DNA of 51,832 bases from the NCBI GenBank assembly GCA_002361735.1, contig DETS01000105.1, positions 1 through 51,832 of the forward strand. Direction: 5' to 3'. Each line of letters opens with the position of its first letter. Positions within the stretch are counted from its first letter, which is position 1. Position numbers and translations under genes: made by a program. This DNA is from Lachnospiraceae bacterium UBA3282 (GTDB lineage Bacteria; Bacillota; Clostridia; Lachnospirales; Lachnospiraceae). Below the pieces are notes generated by a model. That model worked only from the letters and a program-made list of their open reading frames with translations. It had not been told where the DNA came from and made no database searches. Below are positions 42,876 through 50,483 of this stretch, piece by piece.

Positions 42876-44546
42876 ATGATACGCATCAGTCAGATCAAGA
42901 TACCTCTTGCGGGAAAAGAAGCAGAGGCGGCGGTGGAAAGGCAGCTGACAGAACGGGCAGCGAAACTGCTGCGGATCGAGCCTGCTGCCGTTTTGTCGTT
43001 ATCCGTCGTCAGACGTTCCATCGATGCCAGAAAAAAGCCCGCTCTCTTTTATGTGTATACTGTAGATGTGGCAGTAAAAAACGAGGCGCAGCTTTTGAAA
43101 AGGCTGAAAGGCAGGGATGGGCAGATCCAGACAGTGGAAAGAAAGCCATATCAGTTTGTGCCGCCCGGCAAAAAGCCGCTTACGGCGCCGCCCATCATTG
43201 TGGGAACGGGCCCGGCAGGGCTGTTTTGCGGCTATATGCTGGCAAAGGCAGGCTATTGTCCTGTTTTGTTGGAGCGGGGAAAAGAAGTACATAAAAGGCT
43301 GGCGGATGTGGAGCATTTCTGGCAGGACGGCGTTCTCGATCCCGCTTCCAACGTGCAGTTTGGGGAAGGAGGCGCGGGAACCTTCTCTGACGGAAAGTTG
43401 ACTACTACGGTCAAGGATCCCTGCGGCAGGCAGCGAGAGGTCCTGCGCATCTTTGTGGAGGCGGGCGCACCCGAAACGATCCTTTATGACGCAAAACCCC
43501 ATATCGGTACGGATATTTTAGTCAAGGTAGTAGAAAATCTGCGAAAACAAATCCTTGCCTGGGGCGGGGGAATCCGTTTTGAAACGCAGGCAGAGTCGCT
43601 TTTGATGGAAGATAGGCGTACGGTGGGCGTAATGGCAAACGGTCAGCCTCTTTACGGCGGGGCGGTGATCCTTGCCATCGGGCACAGCGCGAGAGATACC
43701 TTTCAGACACTGCTTTCCCAGAAGGTGCCCATGGAAGCCAAGGCTTTTGCGGTAGGGCTGCGCATGGAACACCCAAGAGAGATGATCGACCGCCTGCAAT
43801 ATGGAGAAAACGCTGCCTTTCTGCCTGCCGCGCCCTATAAGGTGACGGCGAAGTCAGCTTCCGGCAGGGGCGTCTACTCCTTCTGTATGTGTCCCGGCGG
43901 CTATGTGGTGAACGCTTCCTCGGAGGCAGGACGGACGGCGGTAAATGGCATGAGCTACAGCGGGAGAGATGGTAAAAACAGCAACAGCGCGATGATCGTC
44001 ACCGTTTCTCCGACGGATTATGAAAGATACGGTGGAACAGGTCCCCTTGCGGGCATTGCCTTCCAGAGGCGGCTTGAGGAAAAAGCCTATGAGATTGGAA
44101 AGGGTGCGGTGCCTGTGGAGCGTTACGGAGATTTTCGGGCGGCGGTTCGTGGCGGGCAAGGTACGATGACATCAGCAAGTCCGGCGGAGGGTTCCCTGTG
44201 GGAGCGTTACTCTGACTTTGCGCCTGCCATCAAAGGGGCATGGCAGTTTGCTCCGGTGCACGAAATTCTGCCCGATGCGTTGAATCAGGCGCTTGTGGAG
44301 GGAATTGACTTAATTGGTCAGTCCGTGTCGGGTTTTGATGACGGGGATGCTTTTCTCTCCGGCGTGGAGAGCCGTACATCTTCCCCGGTGCGCATTTTAC
44401 GGGATGAGACGGGACAGTCCGCCATTCGCGGTCTTTATCCCTGTGGGGAAGGCGCAGGCTACGCGGGCGGCATCACCTCGGCAGCCATGGACGGCATCCT
44501 GATCGCGGAGAAGGTTGCGTTAATGTATCATCCTGTGGTAAGATAA
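42876..44546 (+). CDS. FAD-dependent dehydrogenase-like protein (COG2509 type)
   Basis: 556 residues. The N-terminal alpha/beta domain (1-95; SVVRRSIDARKKPALFYVYTVDV) is typical of this uncharacterised family. Then the FAD site PIIVGTGPAGLFCGYMLAKAG, PASNVQFGEGGAGTFSDGKLTT, and VILAIGHSARDTFQTL, and at the end GLYPCGEGAGYAGGITSAAMDGI. A GGGGGCAGGTGG site sits before ATG 42876; a reading from 42804 adds a 24-residue Arg/Gly-rich tail foreign to the family. Substrate unknown. Probably co-transcribed with the HI0933-type gene, 68 bases upstream. Confidence 0.85.
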   Translation: MIRISQIKIPLAGKEAEAAVERQLTERAAKLLRIEPAAVLSLSVVRRSIDARKKPALFYVYTVDVAVKNEAQLLKRLKGRDGQIQTVERKPYQFVPPGKKPLTAPPIIVGTGPAGLFCGYMLAKAGYCPVLLERGKEVHKRLADVEHFWQDGVLDPASNVQFGEGGAGTFSDGKLTTTVKDPCGRQREVLRIFVEAGAPETILYDAKPHIGTDILVKVVENLRKQILAWGGGIRFETQAESLLMEDRRTVGVMANGQPLYGGAVILAIGHSARDTFQTLLSQKVPMEAKAFAVGLRMEHPREMIDRLQYGENAAFLPAAPYKVTAKSASGRGVYSFCMCPGGYVVNASSEAGRTAVNGMSYSGRDGKNSNSAMIVTVSPTDYERYGGTGPLAGIAFQRRLEEKAYEIGKGAVPVERYGDFRAAVRGGQGTMTSASPAEGSLWERYSDFAPAIKGAWQFAPVHEILPDALNQALVEGIDLIGQSVSGFDDGDAFLSGVESRTSSPVRILRDETGQSAIRGLYPCGEGAGYAGGITSAAMDGILIAEKVALMYHPVVR

Positions 44547-44568
44547 ATCGTTGTAAATCATAGGTGAT

Positions 44569-44767
44569 TGCGAAACGCGGTCATACTTGCTGAGATTGTA
44601 CAAATAGCATAACCAACGCAGACGCGCTTGCGCTCCGTCAAACGCAGCAGTACTAAGCTCGCGAGTTGCAAAGCAACTCATTACCTCGCTAAGTACTGGC
44701 GTTTTCCAAGGGTCTGCTTATGGTTATCCTATTTGCACAATGATGTAACGTTGAGATGCGTTTCGCA
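44569..44767. repeat. 199-bp palindromic non-coding element
   Basis: Nested inverted repeats fill the gap before proB. Outermost TGCGAAACGC (44569-44578) pairs with GCGTTTCGCA (44758-44767). Next, ATTGTACAAATAGCATAACC (from 44595) pairs with near-complement sequence ending near 44742, and GCAGAC (44618-44623) with GTCTGC. At the centre AACGC...CAGTACT...GAGTTGC (44641-44669) pairs with GCAACTC...AGTACTGGCGTT (44673-44703) around loop AAA. The whole could fold into one long hairpin. This is the form of a MITE or other dispersed palindromic repeat. No coding frame of its own. Confidence 0.8.
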
Positions 44768-44809
44768 GATAAAGGATCGATAAAGATTGTGAAAGGACAT
44801 GATGATAAA

Positions 44810-45667
44810 GTGGTAGATAGAAAAGCATTACTAAAAGATAAAAAAAGGATCGTGGTAAAGATCGGTTCCTCCTCCTTACAGCACAAAGAGACGGGAGATC
44901 TGGACTACACGAAGCTGGATGTGCTGGTGCGCGAACTCTGCAACCTAAGAAACATGGGAAAGGATGTGGTGCTTGTCACTTCAGGAGCGATCGCCGTGGG
45001 GGAGAAAGCCATCCTGCCCAACCGTGAGGAGGACAATCCCATCGCCGTTAAGCAGGCGTGTGCGGCGGTAGGTCAGGCAAGGCTGATGATGGTCTATCAG
45101 AAGATCTTTGCCGAGTACAATCAGGTGGCAGCACAGATTCTGATGACGAAAAATACTATTGTGGATAACCTGAACCGCTACAATGCCCGCAATACTTTTG
45201 CGGAGCTGTTCAAGCTGGGCGTGATCCCAATCGTGAACGAGAACGATACCATAGCGACCTATGAGATCGAAATCGGTGACAACGATACCCTTTCGGCGAT
45301 CGTGGCCGCGCTGGTAGATGCGGATGCGCTTCTTCTTTTGTCGGATATCGACGGTCTTTATACCGACGATCCCCGCACCAATCCCGACGTCAAGTATATC
45401 GAGGTGGTGGAGGAGCTGACCGACGAGCTGATGAATATGGGAAAGGCATCCACGGGAAGCAGCGTCGGTACAGGCGGTATGACCACCAAATTGCAGGCGG
45501 CAAAGATCGCTTGCAGCACCGGGGTGGATATGGTGATTGCCAACAGTAAGGATATCAAGGTGATCCACAGGATTTTGAGCGGACAGAATATCGGAACGCT
45601 GTTCTTGGCGCATAAGGATGAGGCGTTCGATCTGCCGCTCTATGTGCAGCAGATGCACGCGCATTAG
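44810..45667 (+). CDS. proB: Glutamate 5-kinase
   Basis: First step of proline synthesis from glutamate. The kinase domain reads KKRIVVKIGSSSL, VLVTSGAIAVGEKA, ARNTFAELFKLGVIPIVNENDTIA, DNDTLSAIVAALVDADALLLLSDIDGLYTDDPRTNP, and GTGGMTTKLQAAKIA. It lacks a C-terminal PUA domain, as in several clostridia (about 285 residues). The start is uncertain: GTG 44810 gives the usual short N-terminus with AAAGGA 12 bases before it. GTG 44789 and ATG 44756 are alternatives; the latter lies inside the palindromic element and has no binding site. Confidence 0.92.
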   Translation: MVDRKALLKDKKRIVVKIGSSSLQHKETGDLDYTKLDVLVRELCNLRNMGKDVVLVTSGAIAVGEKAILPNREEDNPIAVKQACAAVGQARLMMVYQKIFAEYNQVAAQILMTKNTIVDNLNRYNARNTFAELFKLGVIPIVNENDTIATYEIEIGDNDTLSAIVAALVDADALLLLSDIDGLYTDDPRTNPDVKYIEVVEELTDELMNMGKASTGSSVGTGGMTTKLQAAKIACSTGVDMVIANSKDIKVIHRILSGQNIGTLFLAHKDEAFDLPLYVQQMHAH

Positions 45668-45687
45668 GATATCGGGAGAATTGATAA

Positions 45688-45903
45688 ATGAACGTAGCGG
45701 AAATGACGGCACGGATCAACGAATTATATCATAAATCACAAAACGAAGGTCTTTCCCCCGAGGAAAAGGAGGAACAGGCGGCGCTTAGGCAGGCTTACGT
45801 TGCCAATGTGCGCGCGAATCTGAAGGGTCAGCTTGACAATATTTCTATTGTGGAGAAGGACGGCAGTATCACGAATCTGGGTGAGAAGAAGCGGCATGGG
45901 TGA
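45688..45903 (+). CDS. DUF896 family protein (YnzC-like)
   Basis: 71-residue cytosolic helical protein: EMTARINELYHKSQNEGLSPEEKEEQAALRQAYVANVRANLKGQLDNISIV is the DUF896 pattern. The B. subtilis homologue YnzC has a helical-hairpin structure; its role is not settled. It sits between proB and the MTHFS gene, whose start overlaps its stop. Confidence 0.88.
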   Translation: MNVAEMTARINELYHKSQNEGLSPEEKEEQAALRQAYVANVRANLKGQLDNISIVEKDGSITNLGEKKRHG

Positions 45904-46576
45904 GTATGTGGAACGGAAAACTGTGCAAGCAGAGAAAGAACAAAGCGGTATGAAGTTTGCAGCAACAAAGGAACCGTTGACGGAAAAAAAGCGATTTCGC
46001 ACGGCGGCGCTTGCCGCACGGGACAGTTTGACAAAAGAGCAGCGCAAGCATTATAGCGACAGGATCATCAGAAATCTGATCAGTCTGCCCTGTTATCGGG
46101 AGGCGGACGCGCTTCTCACCTATATCAGCTTCCGCAGTGAAGTGGACACCTTTCCTTTGCTGGAACAGGCTTTTGCGGACGGGAAAGCGGTATTTGCGCC
46201 GAAGGTTTTGGGAAAAGAGATGGCGTTTTACCGCATTTTTTCAAAGGATGACCTGGTGGCGGGCTATCAGGGGATTCCGGAGCCTACAGGCGGGCAGTTG
46301 TTTGAAATACGGAAAGATGACCGATTGAGTCAACGCGTTTTGATTTGCCTGCCCGGCGCGGCGTTTGACAGATCGTGTCACAGAATCGGTTACGGCGGCG
46401 GATTTTATGACAGATATCTTGGGGATACGGCGTGCCCGCAGATGGAATATGTGACAGCTGCATTGTCATTCAACTGTCAGATTTTTGAGGAAATTCCGTG
46501 GGAGACACACGATATCCGTCCTGAACAAATCATCACGGAAACAGAAATATTCAAGCGGAAAGGGAAAGACACATGA
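45896..46576 (+). CDS. 5-formyltetrahydrofolate cyclo-ligase
   Basis: Recycles 5-formyl-THF to methenyl-THF with ATP (MTHFS family). The motifs are KKRFRTAALAARDSLT, TYISFRSEVDTFPLLEQAF, and the nucleotide-binding LICLPGAAFDRSCHRIGYGGGFYDRYL. Start ambiguous: ATG 45896 overlaps the DUF896 stop by eight bases (226 residues), while ATG 45950 gives 208 residues, nearer the family norm. Its end overlaps proA by four bases (ATGA), so translation is coupled. Confidence 0.92.
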   Translation: MGEYVERKTVQAEKEQSGMKFAATKEPLTEKKRFRTAALAARDSLTKEQRKHYSDRIIRNLISLPCYREADALLTYISFRSEVDTFPLLEQAFADGKAVFAPKVLGKEMAFYRIFSKDDLVAGYQGIPEPTGGQLFEIRKDDRLSQRVLICLPGAAFDRSCHRIGYGGGFYDRYLGDTACPQMEYVTAALSFNCQIFEEIPWETHDIRPEQIITETEIFKRKGKDT

Positions 46577-47847
46577 CAAGTACGAACGTATCAGAAATCA
46601 ACGAATATTTAGCATCCCTCGGCGAGAAGGCGCAGGCCGCCAAGACGGTTTTGCAGGGGCTTACCACAGCGCGGAAAAATCAGGCGCTTATCTGTGCGGC
46701 GGATGCGCTTGTGCGGGAGAGTGCCAGACTTCTTGCGGCCAATGAAAAGGACTGCCTGCGGGCAAAGGAAAACGGAATGGCGGCAGGCTTGCTGGACCGA
46801 CTTACTTTGACGGATGCAAGAATTGCAGCCATGGCGGAAGGACTGCGGCAGATCGCGGAGCTTCCCGATCCCGTGGAGGAGGTCATGGAAGCCTTTGACA
46901 GGCCGAACGGCCTCCATATCGAGAAAGTGCGGGTGCCCATGGGCGTGATCGGCATTATTTACGAAGCCAGACCCAATGTGACGGCGGATGCGTTCGGACT
47001 CTGCTTTAAGACAGGAAACGCGGTGATCTTAAAGGGCGGAAAAGATGCTTTTTATTCCAATCAGGCTGTCACGGCAGTGATCGGTGAGGCGCTGGAACAG
47101 GAGGGCATCGACAGAAACGCCATCCAATTGATTGAAAACAATGACAGGGCAGTGACCACGGCGTTTATGAAGCTGAAAGAATATGTGGATGTCTTGATCC
47201 CCAGAGGCGGCGCGGGTCTGATCCGTTCCGTGGTGGAAAACAGCACCATACCCGTGATCGAGACGGGGACGGGCAACTGCCATATCTTTGTAGATGAGAC
47301 GGCGGACTTAGACAAGGCGCTCCCCATCATCATCAATGCCAAGACCCAGCGCATCGGCGTCTGTAACGCCTGCGAATCGCTGCTGATCCATGAAAGAATC
47401 GCGGATCGTTTCCTGCCGATATTAGGGAAGGCACTCATAGAGAAACAGGTTGAGATAAGGGGCGATGAGACCGTAAGGGAAAAAATAGCGGAAGCGGTTC
47501 CCGCCACTGAAGAAGATTACGGCAGGGAATATCTGGATCTGATCATCTCGGCAAAGACAGTTGCTTCTCTGGAGGAAGCAATTGCCCATATCAACAAATA
47601 TAACACCGGCCATTCCGATGCCATTCTGACAGAGGACAAAGCGCATGCGGAGAAGTTTTTACGGGAGGTAGATGCGGCCTGCGTTTATGTGAATGCCTCC
47701 ACCCGTTTTACCGACGGGTTTGAATTTGGATTCGGCGCAGAAATCGGTATCAGCACGCAGAAACTTCATGCCAGAGGACCGATGGGGCTTAGGGAACTGA
47801 CTTCTTACAAATATCGGATTACGGGAGACGGGCAGGTACGTCCCTAA
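46573..47847 (+). CDS. proA: Glutamate-5-semialdehyde dehydrogenase (gamma-glutamyl phosphate reductase)
   Basis: Second step of proline synthesis. 424 residues: VRVPMGVIGIIYEARPNVTADAFGL, KTGNAVILKGGKDA, LIPRGGAGLI, TGTGNCHIFVD, the catalytic Cys in TQRIGVCNACESLLIH, YVNASTRFTDGFEFGFGAEIGISTQKLHARGPMG. Overlaps the MTHFS gene by four bases. Together with proB it encodes the two consecutive steps, separated by the DUF896 and MTHFS genes. Confidence 0.97.
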   Translation: MTSTNVSEINEYLASLGEKAQAAKTVLQGLTTARKNQALICAADALVRESARLLAANEKDCLRAKENGMAAGLLDRLTLTDARIAAMAEGLRQIAELPDPVEEVMEAFDRPNGLHIEKVRVPMGVIGIIYEARPNVTADAFGLCFKTGNAVILKGGKDAFYSNQAVTAVIGEALEQEGIDRNAIQLIENNDRAVTTAFMKLKEYVDVLIPRGGAGLIRSVVENSTIPVIETGTGNCHIFVDETADLDKALPIIINAKTQRIGVCNACESLLIHERIADRFLPILGKALIEKQVEIRGDETVREKIAEAVPATEEDYGREYLDLIISAKTVASLEEAIAHINKYNTGHSDAILTEDKAHAEKFLREVDAACVYVNASTRFTDGFEFGFGAEIGISTQKLHARGPMGLRELTSYKYRITGDGQVRP

Positions 47848-47938
47848 CGATTGACCGCTAAGAATTGCAACAAAAGTAGAAAAAATTTAACAAAATATAA
47901 TATTTTTTGTTTTTTTTCTTTTCTATTTTGGCATTTTA

Positions 47939-47947
47939 TGCTACAAT
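47939..47947 (+). promoter_or_regulatory. Extended -10 promoter of the chemoreceptor gene
   Basis: TATG-C-TACAAT (TG-n-TACAAT at 47939-47947) is an extended -10 element. No good -35 lies 16-18 bases upstream, which an extended -10 can do without. The rest of the 158-base gap after proA is very AT-rich with a poly-T stretch and no gene. Transcription would start near 47954, putting the G10 tract in the leader. Confidence 0.5.
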
Positions 47948-47971
47948 TACAGCAGACTCGTCCTTTTTATT

Positions 47972-47981
47972 GGGGGGGGGG
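47972..47981 (+). repeat. Poly-G tract (G10) in the chemoreceptor leader
   Basis: Ten consecutive G between TTTTTATT and TAAAATGG. It lies about 25 bases after the -10 box and 24 bases before the ATG at 48006, upstream of the AGGAG binding site. No long frame crosses it; in the receptor's own frame a TAG at 47991 closes the upstream side. It can therefore act only on transcription, leader structure or translation efficiency, not on coding frame. Confidence 0.88.
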
Positions 47982-48005
47982 TAAAATGGATAGGAGAAGG
48001 GAACA

Positions 48006-49721
48006 ATGGAAAAACAAAAAAAGCTGAGCGTTAAAACACAACTTGTACTGTTGTGCGTAATCCCGATGGTGATTATGGTTGTGGCTGTGACCGTGTATTC
48101 CATCAATACCATGAGAAAGATGACGCACGACGCCACCATGGAAGGGCTTGAGAATCTGTGTCAGAGCGTATTTGCTGCATATGATGCGCTGGACAGCGGC
48201 GCTTATCGCATGGACGGCGAGACCCTTTACAAGGGTGATTACTGCGTATCAGAAAATGTGGATGTGATCGATAGCTTTGTGGCAAACAGCAACGCTGACG
48301 TGACCATTTTCTACGGTGATACCAGACGCGCCACTTCTCTGCGGGATAAGACGACCGGAGAGCGGATTCTCGGCACGAAGGCATCCGATGCGGTAATAAA
48401 GACCGTCTTGAATGAGGGAAAGACTTACGAGACGGATAACGTTACCATCAACGGCGAGACGTATTATGCGTTTTACATGCCGGCGAAGGACAGTTCCGGA
48501 AAAGTTGTCGGCATGGTCTTTGCGGGACAGCCTGCAACAGCGGCGACTGCCAGGATCAATCAGAGCTCTCTGATGATTCTCGGTATCGCAATCATCATTC
48601 TGGTCATTGCCGTTATCGTCTGCTTTAAGATAGCAAGTGCGATTGCAAGAGTGATTATTCAGACAGAGAAACTGTTGTCTTCTTTGGCAGAGGGTGATCT
48701 GAATCTTGAAGTAAATGAGAGAATCTTAAAGAGAACTGACGAGATTGGTGTGATGGGGCACGCCGTACAGCGTCTGCTGGATGAACTGCAGAAGATCATC
48801 GGCAGTATTAAAAAGAACACAGAGACCCTTATGCAGCAGGGTGATACTCTGGAGGGTATGGCATCTCAGACTTCGTCTACCGCAGACGAGATCAGCACGG
48901 CGGTAGAGGATATCTCCAAGGGTGCCGTTTCCATGGCGGAGGATATCGAATCCGCTACCGGACAGGTCGCAAATATGGGCGCTATCATTGAAAAGATCGT
49001 GGAGAGCGTAAAAGAACTGGATGATCTTTCCGGTCAGATGCACATTGCGGATACAGAGTCTTCCCGTATCATCAATGAGTTGAGCGAATCCAACGATAAG
49101 ACTACGGAAGCAATTAAAAAGATTGAAGTTTCCGTACATACCACGAATGAATCTGTTACCCGGATTCAGGATGCCGTTAATTTGATTGCATCCATTGCCA
49201 GTGAGACCAGTCTGCTTGCATTGAATGCCAGTATCGAGGCGGCAAGAGCCGGTGAGGCAGGCCGTGGATTTGCAGTGGTGGCGACACAGATTTCCAAGCT
49301 GTCTGAGGATTCGGCTGCTTCCACGAAGACCATCGAGGATATCATTCATCAGTTGACGGCGGATTCCGAGGCATCTGTCCAGATCATGAACGAAGTGAAC
49401 GAAATCATATTGGAACAGCAGAAAAAGCTGGTGCAGACCAAGGAGAAGTTTGACGATGTAAGCCGCGGTATCGAGGATTCCAGAAAGGAATCCCATTTGA
49501 TCAACACGCAGGCCGGCGAATGCGACAGCGAGAGAGGTCGGGTTGTGGATGTGATTCAGAATCTGTCTGCGGTATCACAGGAGAATGCGGCATCTACCGA
49601 GGAGACGACCGCTTCTATGGAGGAACTGAACGCGACCATCAATCTGCTTGCCGAGGCTGCCGGAGAACTCAAACAGATGGCACAGATTTTGGAAGAGGAA
49701 GTTGCTTTCTTCAAGCTGTAA
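48006..49721 (+). CDS. Methyl-accepting chemotaxis protein with extracellular Cache-type sensor
   Basis: 571 residues. TM1 at about 12-35, an extracellular single-Cache-like sensor (about 36-185; ENLCQSVFAAYDALDSGAYRM, DVTIFYGDTRRATSL, GETYYAFYMPAKDSSGKVVGMVFAG), TM2 (SLMILGIAIIILVIAVIVCF), HAMP (about 215-265), and the signalling domain with the conserved tip IASETSLLALNASIEAARAGEAGRGFAVVA. It binds an unknown small ligand and controls the CheA kinase. AGGAGAAGG precedes the ATG. No other chemotaxis or flagellar genes lie in the window. The G10 tract in its leader suggests variable expression. Confidence 0.92.
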   Translation: MEKQKKLSVKTQLVLLCVIPMVIMVVAVTVYSINTMRKMTHDATMEGLENLCQSVFAAYDALDSGAYRMDGETLYKGDYCVSENVDVIDSFVANSNADVTIFYGDTRRATSLRDKTTGERILGTKASDAVIKTVLNEGKTYETDNVTINGETYYAFYMPAKDSSGKVVGMVFAGQPATAATARINQSSLMILGIAIIILVIAVIVCFKIASAIARVIIQTEKLLSSLAEGDLNLEVNERILKRTDEIGVMGHAVQRLLDELQKIIGSIKKNTETLMQQGDTLEGMASQTSSTADEISTAVEDISKGAVSMAEDIESATGQVANMGAIIEKIVESVKELDDLSGQMHIADTESSRIINELSESNDKTTEAIKKIEVSVHTTNESVTRIQDAVNLIASIASETSLLALNASIEAARAGEAGRGFAVVATQISKLSEDSAASTKTIEDIIHQLTADSEASVQIMNEVNEIILEQQKKLVQTKEKFDDVSRGIEDSRKESHLINTQAGECDSERGRVVDVIQNLSAVSQENAASTEETTASMEELNATINLLAEAAGELKQMAQILEEEVAFFKL

Positions 49722-49742
49722 ATAAAAACGAAACAAATAATC

Positions 49743-49782
49743 AATCCCACGAACTGCCGGAAAGTAGCTCGTGGGATTTTTA
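49743..49782 (+). terminator. Rho-independent terminator of the chemoreceptor gene
   Basis: AATCCCACGA (49743-49752) pairs perfectly with TCGTGGGATT (49769-49778). T residues follow. Confidence 0.9.
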
Positions 49783-49802
49783 TTGATTTGGTGCGTTTAG
49801 GG

Positions 49803-49831
49803 TTGACGAAATGCCCGGAACTCTTTACTAT
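49803..49831 (+). promoter_or_regulatory. Promoter for the lipoprotein-metH transcript
   Basis: TTGACG (49803-49808), 17-base spacer, TACTAT (49826-49831), 46 bases before the lipoprotein start. Confidence 0.65.
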
Positions 49832-49877
49832 GGTTAAATGAGGGGGTTAGTCATTATATCCGGAGGACAATACTTTC

Positions 49878-50480
49878 ATGAAATATAAGATTATGGGTGC
49901 TTGCCTGCTTCTTGTTGCACTGTTGACAGCCTGTGGAGAAGATGAAACATTAAATGCCTATCTGGAAGATATGAATACTTTTTTTTCGCGGGCAGCGGAA
50001 TACAATGAAAAAATGAATGCCATTGACAAAGATTCAGACACAGCCATGCTGGAGCTTCTCGGTTATCTGGATGCGCTGGAGGAGGATATCGCCTGGATGG
50101 CGGAGCTTGAAGTACCGAATCAGTTCTCAGCGGCGGAAAGTCTTGCCGACGAGGCTGCGGAAAACATGGAGCAGGCAGTTGCGCTTTTTCACAAAGCATG
50201 CGAGGGGGAAAAATTTGACGATGCCACCGCGCAGGCAGCCATAGAGTATTATAACCGTACCAATATCCGTATTCAGTATATTATTACCATCCTGCACGGG
50301 GAGATCCCCGAGGGAGAAGGTGTCATCTATACGGAAGAAAACGGATTTCTCGGCGGCGGTTATTTGAATCAGCAGGAGGGAGAAACCGAAGGCGCAACAG
50401 AGTCTCCCGATTCGCAGCCCGAAGAAGGAGCGGAAGATAATTTTGACACGGACGATACGGTCTTTTACGAGGAGCCTTAA
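49878..50480 (+). CDS. Putative lipoprotein of unknown function
   Basis: 200 residues. A signal peptide with lipobox LTAC (Cys 19) directs lipid anchoring on the outer face of the membrane. A helical domain (about 25-140) follows, rich in Glu and Ala (FSRAAEYNEKMNAIDKDSD, LGYLDALEEDIAWMAELEVP, SLADEAAENMEQAVALFHKA), then a low-complexity Glu/Ser/Asp tail. GGAGGA precedes the ATG. It ends three bases before the metH-like gene, so the two are co-transcribed, though their link is unclear. Confidence 0.8.
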   Translation: MKYKIMGACLLLVALLTACGEDETLNAYLEDMNTFFSRAAEYNEKMNAIDKDSDTAMLELLGYLDALEEDIAWMAELEVPNQFSAAESLADEAAENMEQAVALFHKACEGEKFDDATAQAAIEYYNRTNIRIQYIITILHGEIPEGEGVIYTEENGFLGGGYLNQQEGETEGATESPDSQPEEGAEDNFDTDDTVFYEEP

Positions 50481-50483
50481 GCT

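Noticed and set aside
44569..44767. CRISPR array or tRNA-like structure in the repeat-rich gap
   Set aside because: Repeats are inverted and nested rather than direct with spacers, and no tRNA arms are formed.
47881..47925. AT-rich poly-T region after proA as an intrinsic terminator
   Set aside because: The T run is long, but no GC stem precedes it; only a weak A/T hairpin is possible.
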